Below are positions 51,466-60,755 of a stretch of DNA of 64,000 nucleotides, piece after piece. This DNA comes from Filimonas zeae (GTDB taxonomy: Bacteria; Bacteroidota; Bacteroidia; Chitinophagales; Chitinophagaceae). A model generated the notes under the pieces. The model did no database searches. It worked only from the letters and a program-made list of their open reading frames with translations, and was not told the origin of the DNA. Position 1 is the stretch's first letter, and each line of letters starts with the position of its first letter. The position numbers and the translations under genes were made by a program. The stretch is taken from assembly GCF_014641615.1 (NCBI RefSeq), contig NZ_BMIB01000003.1, forward strand, positions 496,001 through 560,000. Reading direction: 5' to 3'.

Positions 51466-52879
51466 ATGCAAAGAAAATACTGGATTTTTATCAGCAGGAT
51501 TGTTGTTATCCCCCGTTGTTAATGGCCAAATAATACCAACTCTTCAGCAGGTAACTGCACAGGGCAATACCACCGACAGATCAATTATATTAGGCAATGG
51601 CACGGTGTCTTCTATGTACAGTTATGGAAGTTCGGGCGTTGTATTGGGTACCACTACTAATCACCCCTTATCTCTTTTTGCTAACAACACCGCTTCGGTA
51701 GTGCTGTTGCCTAATGGTAATATAGGTATGGGCAGTGGGTCGCCTATCTATAAATTGCATTTATATTCTGCCGGCAATACCAACACAACTGCTGCTTTTC
51801 TGGCAGGGGAGTATTACGGTCCGTCGTTTGGTGTTAAAGGTAACAGCCCCAGCTATTATGCGTTGAATGTGGTGAACAATGTAACTGCTCCTGAAGTGAG
51901 TGGTGCGGGAGCTAATTCGTTGTTGTATGTACGGGCAGATGGAAATGTGGGAGTGGGCACCAATGCTCCTGCTTATAAGCTGGATGTAAATGGAACAATA
52001 AGCAGTTCGAATGCGGCTGGCGCATCTCCTTATATCATCCGTAATACCAGTAATCTGAACAGATGGAGTTTGGGGATAAGTAATTCCGAAACCGGCACCG
52101 GCAATACTGGCTTTGACTTCCGGGTTGTCAGATGGACGGATGCGGGAACTGCTTTAGGAGCACCTTTATTTATTCGCAGAAGCAACGGCTTTATAGGGTT
52201 AAATAATGAAAATCCGCAATCGCAGCTGGATGTAAACGGTAATGCCATGATAAGGGGCGAAATTGTGTCGAATATTTCTGATCCGAATACCGGTGGGCGT
52301 ATAGAATTACGAAACCCGGCCAAAACCGAAAACGGTGCTGCAAGCAGATGGGTTATTTTTAATATGGCAGGGGCCTATGGAAATAGCCTGCAGTTCTGGT
52401 CGTACGACAACCTGGGATGTACTACCGGCGGAATGTGCGCTAACAGGGTAACATTTAAAGACGATGGCAATGTAGGAATAGGAACAATGACACCTGTTTA
52501 TAAACTGGATGTGAGAGGCACGGGAGCATTTTCCGGAAAGGTGACTATTGGCGAGACCAACGCCCAAAGCGATTTGAATGTGAACGGTAACATTAAAACA
52601 CGCAAAATAACGGTTACACAAACCAATTGGCCCGACTATGTATTCGACTCATCTTATCAGTTAAAACCGCTGCACCAGGTAGCGCAATACATTCAGCAAA
52701 ACAAACACCTGCCGGACGTGCCGTCTGCGGAAGCGGTAAACAAAAACGGAGTAGATATTGGCGATAATCAGGCTTTGCTGCTGAAGAAGATAGAGGAGCT
52801 TACCTTGTATATCATTCAACAGAACAAGGATATGCAGGAAATGAAAGACAGAATTAAAGTACTGGAAGCAAAAAAATAA
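51466..52879 (+). CDS. Exported surface-fibre-like protein, apparent frameshift in the signal peptide
   Basis: The long frame ending at 52879 codes for a repetitive beta-rich protein with IGMGS/VGVGTNAPAYKLDVNG/VGIGTMTPVYKLDVRG units and a C-terminal coiled coil, as in tail-fibre-like surface proteins of this phylum. Its first residues in frame form a signal peptide core (FLSAGLLLSPVVNGQ) but no start codon is suitable. The ATG at 51466 is one base out of phase: it reads MQRKYWIF then stops after 18 codons. Removing one base from AAAA (51474-51477) or TTTTT (51485-51489) joins both into one normal signal peptide. Frameshift or sequencing error; function of the family unknown. Confidence 0.6.
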
Positions 52880-52884
52880 TACAG

Positions 52885-52913
52885 AAGCCCGCAGCAAGCG
52901 GGCTTTGTTTTTT
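52885..52913 (+). terminator. Terminator of the surface protein gene
   Basis: AAGCCCGC (52885-52892) pairs with GCGGGCTT (52898-52905), followed by TGTTTTTT. It lies 5 bp after the stop. Confidence 0.8.
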
Positions 52914-52937
52914 ACAATAACGGCTAAACAGCCAGGT

Positions 52938-53831
52938 TTAATGCTTTCTATATAATGCCGGAATACGCAGGTGTTGTGCGGCAATACCCGCCAGAATAAT
53001 AATACACCCCACTATCTGCAGGCCACTTACGGCTTCGTGCAATACCCAATGTGCCGTTGCAATAGATATGGGTATTTCTATTGCAGCCAATATACTGCCC
53101 AGGCCCAGCCCAACGGAAGGAAAGCCTTTACTGAATAACAGCGGCGGCAGTATGGTACCAAACAAACCCAGCAGCAGGCCCCATGTAAACACACCCGCCT
53201 GAAACTCCTGTATAATATGGATATTCCAGAAGGCGATAACTGCCAGCATGCCACCCAGTACCAACAGTTTACTCCGGTAAAACAAAGGCTGTTGCGGGGC
53301 AATGTGGTTGGCAGCGTACATTGATCCGGTATAACATACCGCTGCCAGCAGTCCGTATACACAACCTTTCAGGTTCCATTGTGCCTCTGCATGGGTAAGG
53401 CCGGTAGCCAGTGCTGTGCCGGTTAGTACAATAGCTATTACGGCTAACTGGCCTGCACGGGGCAATTGCCTGCTGCGGATACAATCGGCCAGTATGCCTA
53501 TCCACACCGTTTGCATTAACAGAATGATAGAAACGGATACCGGCAGGTATTGTACCGATAAGTAGTAAAATGTACTGGTTAAGCCCAGGCAGGTGCCACC
53601 TGCAATCAGCTTCCATGTTTCGTTTTTGCCCGGTGGGGTAGCGGAGGCGGGTAGTTGCTTTTTACGTAATGTATCTGCCAGGGCCAGCACCACAAAACCG
53701 GTTATATACTGTGCAAAGGTTATAAGGGCGGTAGTGTATCCTTCTTTGCCGGCCACTTTTACAAAAGTGGCCAGTATGCCATAACTGGCAGCGCCAACGG
53801 CTATGTAAACAATTCCTTTCAGCTTCTTCAT
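52938..53831 (-). CDS. EamA-family (DMT) transporter
   Basis: A 297-residue membrane protein with about ten hydrophobic helices in two EamA repeats: the first opens GIVYIAVGAASYGILATFVK and the second GCVYGLLAAVCYTGSMYAAN. Members move metabolites or drugs across the inner membrane; substrate unknown. It lies 73 bp downstream of a Crp-like regulator on the same strand, a probable regulator. Confidence 0.85.
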   Translation of the reverse strand: MKKLKGIVYIAVGAASYGILATFVKVAGKEGYTTALITFAQYITGFVVLALADTLRKKQLPASATPPGKNETWKLIAGGTCLGLTSTFYYLSVQYLPVSVSIILLMQTVWIGILADCIRSRQLPRAGQLAVIAIVLTGTALATGLTHAEAQWNLKGCVYGLLAAVCYTGSMYAANHIAPQQPLFYRSKLLVLGGMLAVIAFWNIHIIQEFQAGVFTWGLLLGLFGTILPPLLFSKGFPSVGLGLGSILAAIEIPISIATAHWVLHEAVSGLQIVGCIIILAGIAAQHLRIPALYRKH

Positions 53832-53904
53832 ATGCTTCGGTTTAACCGCGCAAAATTGAAGCGGATGTGGGCAGGGGCGCTTTACATATGTTGAGCGGTA
53901 GTTG

Positions 53905-54501
53905 TTATTTTTTAGGTATAGCCTTTTTTATACGGCTGAGCTGTGTGGGGGTAATGCCCAGATAAGCCGCAATCTGCTGCTGTTGTAAACGGCGGGCAAT
54001 ATGCGGTTCGGTAAGCAGAAAGTGCTGATAGCGGGCCTGTGCAGTAAGATATTTATGGGTTATTTCACTGTCTTCTTTACCAGCCACCCAGTTTGTTTCC
54101 AGATAGCTGATCCAGAAAAAGGCAAGGTCCTGATGTTTGTGCATCAGGTGCTTGAATTCACGAAAGCTGAATTCAGCCACTATACTTTTTTCCAGTGCTT
54201 CTATGGAATATTTGCTGCCTGTTTGCAGTACCAATGCACTGGTTGAAGCCATGAAGCTGTTTTCTGCAAAGAACTTTTTAATAACAGTATCGCCATTCTC
54301 AAACTGGTGATAGTAGGAGAACAGGCCCTGATAAATATAAGAGATAAACACAGGGGCCTCACCAGCCTGCAGATAGTGAGTGCCTGCAGGTACTTCCTTC
54401 AGGCGTATCAGTTTTTCCATTGCAGCAATGGTACCGGGCTCCAGGGTATAGTAAGGTTGTGTAGCCTTAAAAAAGCTGCTGAGTATTGCGGTCCTGTTCA
54501 T
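53905..54501 (-). CDS. Crp/Fnr-family transcriptional regulator
   Basis: A 198-residue regulator with a cyclic-nucleotide-binding-like barrel (about 25-120) and a C-terminal helix-turn-helix (about 165-195; QQIAAYLGITPTQLSRIKKA). The phosphate-binding cassette of cAMP receptors is not conserved, as usual in the Bacteroidota Crp-like set. Its own promoter is upstream, and an EamA transporter is the next gene. Confidence 0.87.
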   Translation of the reverse strand: MNRTAILSSFFKATQPYYTLEPGTIAAMEKLIRLKEVPAGTHYLQAGEAPVFISYIYQGLFSYYHQFENGDTVIKKFFAENSFMASTSALVLQTGSKYSIEALEKSIVAEFSFREFKHLMHKHQDLAFFWISYLETNWVAGKEDSEITHKYLTAQARYQHFLLTEPHIARRLQQQQIAAYLGITPTQLSRIKKAIPKK

Positions 54502-54506
54502 GCTGT

Positions 54507-54540
54507 TAAATATAGGATAGCGGTATTATACGGCCCAAAA
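54507..54540 (-). promoter_or_regulatory. Promoter of the Crp-like gene
   Basis: On the minus strand TTTTG (54540-54536), a 21-bp spacer and TATATTTA (54514-54507, one mismatch) end 5 bp before the ATG at 54501. Spacing matches the consensus. Confidence 0.5.
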
Positions 54541-54543
54541 TAC

Positions 54544-54582
54544 AAAGTGGCTGTATCCGGTATGGGTACAGCCACTTTTTTG
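54544..54582 (-). terminator. Terminator of the DapB-like gene
   Basis: AAAGTGGCTGTA (54544-54555) and its complement (54567-54578) form a perfect 12-bp stem with T-rich flanks on both sides. It lies 25 bp after the minus-strand stop at 54607 and directly before the Crp promoter. Confidence 0.8.
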
Positions 54583-54606
54583 TACATATGCTTTACAGCA
54601 ATGCTG

Positions 54607-55383
54607 CTAATCCATAGCAAATTCCTGCGAGGAAGAATCGCCCAGAATATTGGCAAATATATTTTCCATAGAAAATAAGCCTCTGCGTTTATCCTGCAGC
54701 CATAACGCTGCAAAAATGGCACCCTGCCCAAACGCGGAGCGGTTAATGCTTTCGTGTATAAGTCGTATGGTTTGATTGGGCAACCCAAACACCACTTCAT
54801 GTTTACCTACTATACCACCTGCGCGTAAGGAGTGTACCTTATCTTCCTGCAAACCCAGTGCATCTGCCATTTTAAGGGCGGTGCCGGATATTTCGGGTTT
54901 GCCTTTAAAATGCGACTCTACAATTTCCACATCTGCATGTGGTGCTATTATCCGTAGTAAGCGGGAAGCTACTATCAGAAAATTAGCGCCCAGTGTAATG
55001 TTAGGGGAGTGTACGATGGCCGTTTGATGGGCATACTCCTGTATCTGTTTAATTTGTGAGGGCTCATACTTAGATATGGCCGAAACAATTTTGATACCCT
55101 TTTCAGCGGGTTTTTTGTACAATGAAAGCCCTGAAGGTCCGGAGAAATCAATAATTACGTCTACAGGATGATCGTCGTGAAAACTGTTACCAATTTTATC
55201 TGCCGCAAAAAACGGGGCAGCGTTGTGACTGAAGTTCAACAACCTGCTGGCAAATTTCTCAGTTTCATGACCCGACTTCCTGATTACCCAGCTAAGGCTG
55301 AAACGGGCATCGTTCAGTAGCTCTTTTGCTACCAGACTACCTGTTTTTCCAAAGCCGAGCAAGCCTGCTCTTATTTTCTTCAT
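54607..55383 (-). CDS. Dihydrodipicolinate reductase (DapB)-like protein
   Basis: A 258-residue NAD(P)H-dependent reductase fold: GLLGFGKTGSLVAKEL at the N-terminus, IIDFSGPSG, then ESHFKGKPEISGTAL (about 156-170) for the DapB EaHHxxKxDaPSGTAL motif, and RAGGIVGKHEVVFG. In the key motif the first catalytic His and the Lys are kept but the second His is Phe and one residue is missing, so function as a true DapB is uncertain. Start at 55383 rather than an upstream in-frame codon at 55419, because MKKIRAGLLGFG starts the family fold. No lysine-pathway genes lie nearby. Confidence 0.75.
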   Translation of the reverse strand: MKKIRAGLLGFGKTGSLVAKELLNDARFSLSWVIRKSGHETEKFASRLLNFSHNAAPFFAADKIGNSFHDDHPVDVIIDFSGPSGLSLYKKPAEKGIKIVSAISKYEPSQIKQIQEYAHQTAIVHSPNITLGANFLIVASRLLRIIAPHADVEIVESHFKGKPEISGTALKMADALGLQEDKVHSLRAGGIVGKHEVVFGLPNQTIRLIHESINRSAFGQGAIFAALWLQDKRRGLFSMENIFANILGDSSSQEFAMD

Positions 55384-55467
55384 AGCCGCTAAGATAGGGG
55401 GCAGAGGCTTATAATACAATTCCTGCGGCCATTGGCGCGGCTTTCTCGGCTATTGATAACACTTTGT

Positions 55468-55917
55468 TTACAGTGCAGCGGCATACTTTAACTGCATGCG
55501 TAGTAGCGGATAGCTTTTCCCCTGATCATCTTTTTCTGTTCTTTCATACACCTCAAAGCCTGCATAGCGATAGAAATTTACCGCATGCAGGTTCTGTTCG
55601 TTTACATCTACCTTGTCTGCTGCCAGCTGGTGTATAGCATATTGCAGCAGCTTTTTACCATAACCCTTGCCTATATGGTGCGGATGCAGAAACAGCATTT
55701 CTATTTTATATGCTGCTACACCTATAAACCCGGCAAGCTTACCGTTTTGTATAAGACAAAACACCTGCAACTGTTTGAAGTCGATAGTGTGTACCAGTTC
55801 TTTGATCTCTTCCAGATCTTCTGGTGTTACAAAATGATGCGTAGCACGAACGGACTGCTCCCAGGTTTCCAGTATTTCATCTCTTCTGGCGTCTGTATAT
55901 TTTTCTATGGTTATCAT
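55468..55917 (-). CDS. GNAT-family N-acetyltransferase
   Basis: A 149-residue GNAT protein with the acetyl-CoA loop HHIGKGYGKKLLQYAI (Q/RxxGxG/A type) in the second half and NLHAVNFYRYAGFEVYER near the C-terminus. ATG at 55917 is chosen over a TTG at 55944. Substrate unknown. The S41 peptidase gene starts divergently 64 bp away. Confidence 0.85.
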   Translation of the reverse strand: MITIEKYTDARRDEILETWEQSVRATHHFVTPEDLEEIKELVHTIDFKQLQVFCLIQNGKLAGFIGVAAYKIEMLFLHPHHIGKGYGKKLLQYAIHQLAADKVDVNEQNLHAVNFYRYAGFEVYERTEKDDQGKSYPLLRMQLKYAAAL

Positions 55918-55981
55918 AAATCTGCCGCTGATACTTATTAACAAATTTTTCGGGTATTACACCTGTTTAATGCGCTAATTT

Positions 55982-57427
55982 ATGCTCCAAATAAGAAAAA
56001 TGCGACCTATACTGCTTTACTTTTTAACCTTATTATTGCTGAACAATTACGCGTTAGCCCAAGCATCTCATACGCCAATGTTCAGCGCCCCGGCCATTCA
56101 GCAACTGTTATCAGACACTTATCAGGAGCTGGTATGGAAACATCCGGGTACTTACCGGTACACGCAGAAGGCAGTATTTGACCGGTATGTTGATTCATTG
56201 AAAAGTACTATTACTGATTCTTTGTCAGAGCTGGAGGTATACAGGAAGCTAAAGCCGTTTATTGCCCGCGTAAGATGTTTGCATACCGATGTAAGCCTGC
56301 CACAATCGTATACCGATTCGTTAAATCAGCTGCCGGATCTGCTGCCTTTACAGGTGGAGTTAATAAATGGCCATCTTTATATCAGCAGAAACTTTTCAGG
56401 AGACAGCACCATACATATGGGTAGTGAAATAGTGGCCATCAATGGCAGGCCGGTGGATAGCCTGCTGGCGGAAATACTGCCTGCTATTGCTACGGATGGG
56501 TATAACGAGACTTTACCTGCCCGTGCTGTGTACCATCTGTTTCCTTTGCTTTACCGTAATCTGATACAACTAACAGATAGTTATAAAATAGAAGTACGGC
56601 TCGGGGGCATTAAATACAGGTACACCATGGCTGGCAAAAGCTACACTGCTCTTGCGGGGAATGGGTTTTTAAAAGAGCCTGTTCCTGAAAAGCAGCTTGC
56701 GTTTACGGTGCAAAACAACACCGGCTTTTTAACGGTACACAGTTTTGCTGCGTCAGATATAAAAGCGGCGGGGCAGAAATTCAGCAGCTTTATGAAGAAA
56801 ACGTTTACTACGTTGGAGGAACAGCATATTCCTGATCTGGTGGTGGATTTGCGCGATAACACCGGTGGGTCTGATGCGAATGCAGCCTTGTTTTGCAGGT
56901 ACTTTTTTGATACCGCATTCCGCTACTGGGACAGGATTGTGGTAACAGACTCCATAGCCAGGGAGGTAAAGGGGATTGTGAAACTGTTTTACCGGAAGCC
57001 TGTATATAAAAACGGTGAATGGCTTTGGCTGAAAGGAAGATTGACAAGAGAATTTGATTTTTATAAAGTACAACGGCCGGCCCCCCATAATTATAAGGGC
57101 AGGGTATATGTGCTGATAAACGGATTCTGTATGTCATCCTGCGCAGATGTGGCAGCTATATTGTCTCATCATCATAAGGCTGTATTCTTTGGTGAGGAAA
57201 CAGGTGGGGGCTACCAGGGCAATAGCAGCGGCATGATGCCGCATACTTCCCTTGCGCCTACCCGCCTGCAGCTGACAGTGCCATTACAGGGCTATTACAA
57301 TGCGGTTGCTGCAGATAAAAACTACGGACACGGTACGTTACCGGATGTTCCGGTACAGGCGGGTGCTTCTGAGAAGGATGCCACAATGGAGGTAGTGCTT
57401 CAGCACATACGGCAGCGGGGAAAGTAA
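55982..57427 (+). CDS. Exported S41-family peptidase
   Basis: A 481-residue exported serine peptidase of the C-terminal-processing/tricorn type. Signal peptide to about residue 25 (NYALAQ). A PDZ-like part is suggested around 120-160. The S41 core has LVVDLRDNTGGSDANAA (about 286-302), and the candidate nucleophile region NGFCMSSCADVAA (Ser385/Ser386), followed by GEETGGGYQGNSS. Another Met, at 56000, could be the start. Substrate unknown; it may act on envelope proteins. Confidence 0.85.
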   Translation: MLQIRKMRPILLYFLTLLLLNNYALAQASHTPMFSAPAIQQLLSDTYQELVWKHPGTYRYTQKAVFDRYVDSLKSTITDSLSELEVYRKLKPFIARVRCLHTDVSLPQSYTDSLNQLPDLLPLQVELINGHLYISRNFSGDSTIHMGSEIVAINGRPVDSLLAEILPAIATDGYNETLPARAVYHLFPLLYRNLIQLTDSYKIEVRLGGIKYRYTMAGKSYTALAGNGFLKEPVPEKQLAFTVQNNTGFLTVHSFAASDIKAAGQKFSSFMKKTFTTLEEQHIPDLVVDLRDNTGGSDANAALFCRYFFDTAFRYWDRIVVTDSIAREVKGIVKLFYRKPVYKNGEWLWLKGRLTREFDFYKVQRPAPHNYKGRVYVLINGFCMSSCADVAAILSHHHKAVFFGEETGGGYQGNSSGMMPHTSLAPTRLQLTVPLQGYYNAVAADKNYGHGTLPDVPVQAGASEKDATMEVVLQHIRQRGK

Positions 57428-57617
57428 GTTATGAGGTGAAATGCCGGAATTATTAGGTTATTAAAAGCAGCCGCACCGCCGTTTTACAAAAAGTAAGATA
57501 ATCCATCAGTATAAAAAAATGTGACATTGTAACCTTTCTATGCCTGCCTAATTTTACGGTGTACTTATTCACGATTGCGGAAACTGCTTTTATAACTATA
57601 ACAGCTTGCCGGGGCTA

Positions 57618-57646
57618 TTTGCCAGGCCCGTAACAGGATAACTTTC
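57618..57646 (+). promoter_or_regulatory. Promoter of the pectate lyase gene
   Basis: TTTG (57618-57621), a 17-bp spacer and TAACTTTC (57639-57646, one mismatch) precede the ATG at 57669 by 22 bp. The rest of the 241-bp gap shows no gene. Confidence 0.45.
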
Positions 57647-57668
57647 TGACTTTAAATAATAACAATAC

Positions 57669-59318
57669 ATGAACAAACGTGTAATGATGGCTGTGGGCAT
57701 TTGCAGCGCCATGATGGCAATTACTGCACAGGCACAGTATCCTACCATTCCGCATGATCTGGAAGCGAAAGGCGATTCTGCTTTGGGTGCCTCTAAAAAG
57801 CTATCCGACGAAGCCTGGAAAAAAGCATTACCTGTTATTGAAAGAGATGAAAAGAACGGCAAGCCGTATATACCATGGGCAGCCAACCCATCTGATCTGC
57901 CACAGGCAAGTCTGCCTGCTTTTCCCGGTGCAGAAGGCGGCGGTGCTTATACCACCGGTGGCAGAGGCGGTAAAGTGTTTGTGGTAACCACACTGGCCGA
58001 TAGTGGCCCCGGCAGCTTTCGCGAAGCGTGTGAGCAGGGCGGGCCACGTATTATAGTGTTTAACGTAGCAGGTATTATTCAGCTGAAAACACCGGTAAGC
58101 ATTCGTGCACCTTATGTTACTATAGCCGGGCAAACTGCACCGGGCGATGGGGTTTGTATAGCAGGCGAATCAGTTTGGATTGATACGCACGATGTAATTG
58201 TACGTTATATGCGTTTTCGCAGAGGGGCTACCAATGTGTTACGCCGTGATGATGGGCTGGGGGGTAACCCGGTAGGTAATATTATTATCGACCACGTATC
58301 TGCCAGCTGGGGCCTGGATGAAAACATGAGCATTTACCGCCACGTGTACGACCGCCATGGGCAAAAGCAAGCCAAACTGCCCGTGGTAAACATTACCATT
58401 CAAAACTCTATTTTTTCAGAAGCGCTGGATACCTATAACCATGCTTTTGGCAGCACTATTGGCGGCCATAACAGCACGTTTATGCGTAACCTGTGGGCCA
58501 ATAACATTGCCCGCAACCCTTCGGTAGGTATGGATGGTGATTTTGGTTTTGTAAACAACGTCATCTTCAACTGGTGGAACCGCTCTGCAGATGGCGGCGA
58601 TCATAAGTCACTTTACAACTTCATCAACAACTATTATAAGCCCGGACCTATTACACCGGCAGGTAAGCCTATCAGTTACCGCATTCTGAAGCCTGAATCG
58701 GGCCGCAGCCCCGATAAAAAATCGGTATACGGTAAAGCCTATGTACATGGCAATATTGTAGAAGGCAATGAAGCAGTAACGAAAGACAACTGGAACGGTG
58801 GTGTACAGATTGAAGATATGCCCGATGCAGGAAAATATCTCGACAGCATTCGCGTAAACACACCCTTTCCTATTGCCAAACTGGCCATGATAGATACAAA
58901 AGATGCTTACAGCTACGTACTGGCTAACGCAGGGGCTATTTTACCTAAGCGCGACCCCGTAGATACCCGTGTAGTGGAAGAGGTGAGAACCGGCAAAATT
59001 GTATACAGTGAAAATGCACAGCCTCCTAAAGGTGGCGAGTTTATTAAACGCAGGCTGCCGGTAGATTCTTATAAGCAAGGCATTATATCAGACATCAGCC
59101 AGGTAGGCGGTTATCCGGAATACAAAGGCACGCCTTATAAAGACAGTGATAACGACGGTATTCCAGACAGCTGGGAAAAGGCACATGGCCTTAACCCCAA
59201 AGATGCCAGCGATGCACCCAAAATTGCCGCCAACGGTGGTGGTTACAGCAACATTGAAGTGTATCTGAACAGTGTAGTTGATATCAGGCGTGTAACGCCC
59301 GCAGAAGGCGCGAAATAA
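57669..59318 (+). CDS. Exported PL1-type pectate lyase
   Basis: A 549-residue polysaccharide lyase expected to cut polygalacturonan by beta-elimination with calcium. Signal peptide to about residue 22 (TAQAQ). FPGAEGGGAYTTGGRGG (about 80-96), VTIAGQTAPGDGVCI, VIVRYMRFR, IIDHVSASWGLDE and QNSIFSEAL follow the PL1 beta-helix. A C-terminal calcium-binding repeat DSDNDGIPDSWE begins at Asp492, thrombospondin-type-3-like. It fits with the alpha-galactosidase and esterase of this window in pectin degradation, though the genes are not adjacent. Confidence 0.92.
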   Translation: MNKRVMMAVGICSAMMAITAQAQYPTIPHDLEAKGDSALGASKKLSDEAWKKALPVIERDEKNGKPYIPWAANPSDLPQASLPAFPGAEGGGAYTTGGRGGKVFVVTTLADSGPGSFREACEQGGPRIIVFNVAGIIQLKTPVSIRAPYVTIAGQTAPGDGVCIAGESVWIDTHDVIVRYMRFRRGATNVLRRDDGLGGNPVGNIIIDHVSASWGLDENMSIYRHVYDRHGQKQAKLPVVNITIQNSIFSEALDTYNHAFGSTIGGHNSTFMRNLWANNIARNPSVGMDGDFGFVNNVIFNWWNRSADGGDHKSLYNFINNYYKPGPITPAGKPISYRILKPESGRSPDKKSVYGKAYVHGNIVEGNEAVTKDNWNGGVQIEDMPDAGKYLDSIRVNTPFPIAKLAMIDTKDAYSYVLANAGAILPKRDPVDTRVVEEVRTGKIVYSENAQPPKGGEFIKRRLPVDSYKQGIISDISQVGGYPEYKGTPYKDSDNDGIPDSWEKAHGLNPKDASDAPKIAANGGGYSNIEVYLNSVVDIRRVTPAEGAK

Positions 59319-59340
59319 TAGTTTTTGTTATATTAGGTAT

Positions 59341-59372
59341 AAGCCGTTCCCTGTTTAGGGAGGGGCTTTTTT
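59341..59372 (+). terminator. Terminator of the pectate lyase gene
   Basis: AAGCC...CCCT (59341-59352) pairs with AGGG...GGCTT (59357-59368) around a small internal loop, followed by TTTTTTG. It lies 22 bp after the stop. Confidence 0.75.
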
Positions 59373-59400
59373 GTTTATTCAATTCCAGCAACAGCTCATC

Positions 59401-59450
59401 CAACGTTTATTTATCTGGCGCAATCAACTGGTTGGTTTCACAAAAAGTAT
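59401..59450 (-). repeat. Solo copy of the DoxX-ArsR promoter/operator
   Basis: Read on the minus strand, this segment reproduces the promoter of the DoxX-ArsR operon (61904-61975) with one of its two CAACCAGTTG operators and the 22 bp between the copies missing, as if the two repeats had recombined. Flanks match on both sides: TTTTGTGAAACCAACC before and ATTGCGCCAGATAAATAAAC after. The -7 box is lost, and the sequence behind it has no gene. A decayed paralogous promoter. Confidence 0.6.
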
Positions 59451-59502
59451 TTCACGTGAGGCCTTAAAACAGTTTGAATAGGGGAACATGGGAATTCGGT
59501 TA

Positions 59503-59531
59503 TTGAATTGTTATGTAACAGGATATATTTG
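59503..59531 (+). promoter_or_regulatory. Promoter of the small membrane protein gene
   Basis: TTG (59503-59505), an 18-bp spacer and TATATTTG (59524-59531) match the consensus; the ATG at 59548 is 16 bp further. Confidence 0.6.
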
Positions 59532-59547
59532 ATAACAAAACAGGTCT

Positions 59548-59916
59548 ATGGCAATGGTTTGGGTTAACAGAATTGCAGCAGTTTTAATGGTTTGTTTGAT
59601 GTTTTTTTTAGCAGTAAAAAGATACGTTTTTGATGATGGTAAATTAAGATCAAATAGGCGATTTACTATAGCCACAGTTTACCGGATATCTTACCCGGCA
59701 GAAGGGGGGCCGGATGCGGACTATCAGTATTGTGTCAACCAGGTGACTTATAAAAATTCTGCTTCAATCAGTACTCAAAAGCCGCAACCCGTAGTTGGTG
59801 ATAAATTTTTATTGAAATATTATCCTCCTGATCCCCAAGTTGCAAGGATTTTATTAGACAAACCAATAGACTCTTTACTTATCTCAAAAATGCAAATAGA
59901 CACTTGTGGAAGGTAA
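59548..59916 (+). CDS. Small membrane protein of unknown function
   Basis: A 122-residue protein with one N-terminal membrane helix (about 8-26) and a soluble beta-rich part facing one side. No recognisable domain; DUF3592-like proteins have a similar layout (helix then VYRISYP... and KFLLKYYPPDPQ), which is a guess. A clear promoter precedes it. The PAS-LuxR gene ends 21 bp further on the opposite strand. Confidence 0.6.
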   Translation: MAMVWVNRIAAVLMVCLMFFLAVKRYVFDDGKLRSNRRFTIATVYRISYPAEGGPDADYQYCVNQVTYKNSASISTQKPQPVVGDKFLLKYYPPDPQVARILLDKPIDSLLISKMQIDTCGR

Positions 59917-59937
59917 TAGTAAATGCAGGCATATACT

Positions 59938-60672
59938 TTATATTATCCCATTCTCTATCCCAAACTTCACCAGGTGGCTCAGGCTCTTACAATCAAACCG
60001 CTTATACATCGGCCGTATCCGTTTCTCCACGGCCGATTCTGATATGTTCAGCAGGGCGGCAATTTCTTTAAACGAATATCCTTGCGAGGCCAGCGCAAGG
60101 GCTTCTTTTTCGCGTTCGCTTACGGCGGGGTGTTGAAACAGAATTTTGTTCAGTTCTTCTTCAAATTCCACCTTGTCCGCTGGCCCATAGGTAGCGTATT
60201 TCATCACCTTGCCAAACTTCAGCGCATGGTTTACCTGGGCACGGCCAATAACTTCCACTACTTTTCCTCCCATGGTTTTGTATACACCTACCCGCCAAAG
60301 CAGCGGTACGGTATGGCCCAGTTTGTGAAACTTCTTCAGCTCTATGGAAAAACTGTATTGCTCCAGGTTTTCAGATTTACTGTGTAAAAACTGGATGGCT
60401 TTGTCGTTCAGGTCGTTTGAGAAAGGGGCAAATTCAGGGGTGGTGGCATTCACCAACTGTATAAGACTTACTTCGGCGTCTTCATAGCCCAGTACCTCTT
60501 TCCAGCCATTGGCATATACCATCCGGCTTTCGGCAAACGAATAAATGTAAATGGCTTCCTCGGCAAAACGCAGCAGTTCGGGCCTTGGCACCGCACCCGC
60601 GGGGCCGGCAGGTACGTCACTGATGAACATACGGCTATATTGGCCGTAGGCAGGGTCGGATTGATGGGGCAT
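59938..60672 (-). CDS. PAS-domain LuxR-type transcriptional regulator
   Basis: A 244-residue regulator with an N-terminal PAS-like fold (about 25-140; YSFAESRMVYANGWKEVLGY) and a C-terminal LuxR helix-turn-helix (about 175-240; SEREKEALALASQGYSFKEI, then LNISESAVEKRIRPMYKRF). The signal is unknown. A well-formed promoter lies 51 bp upstream of its ATG. Confidence 0.87.
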   Translation of the reverse strand: MPHQSDPAYGQYSRMFISDVPAGPAGAVPRPELLRFAEEAIYIYSFAESRMVYANGWKEVLGYEDAEVSLIQLVNATTPEFAPFSNDLNDKAIQFLHSKSENLEQYSFSIELKKFHKLGHTVPLLWRVGVYKTMGGKVVEVIGRAQVNHALKFGKVMKYATYGPADKVEFEEELNKILFQHPAVSEREKEALALASQGYSFKEIAALLNISESAVEKRIRPMYKRFDCKSLSHLVKFGIENGII

Positions 60673-60723
60673 GCAGGATTAAATTTAGAAATACCAGTCA
60701 ACTGTGAAAAGTCGCAGTTTAAA

Positions 60724-60755
60724 CAAAGATACTTCAATTTACTTTTGTGCGGCAA
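60724..60755 (-). promoter_or_regulatory. Promoter of the PAS-LuxR gene
   Basis: On the minus strand TTG (60755-60753), a 21-bp spacer and TATCTTTG (60731-60724) match the consensus; the ATG at 60672 follows after 51 bp. A plus-strand -7 element TACTTTTG overlaps it at 60740-60747. Confidence 0.6.
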
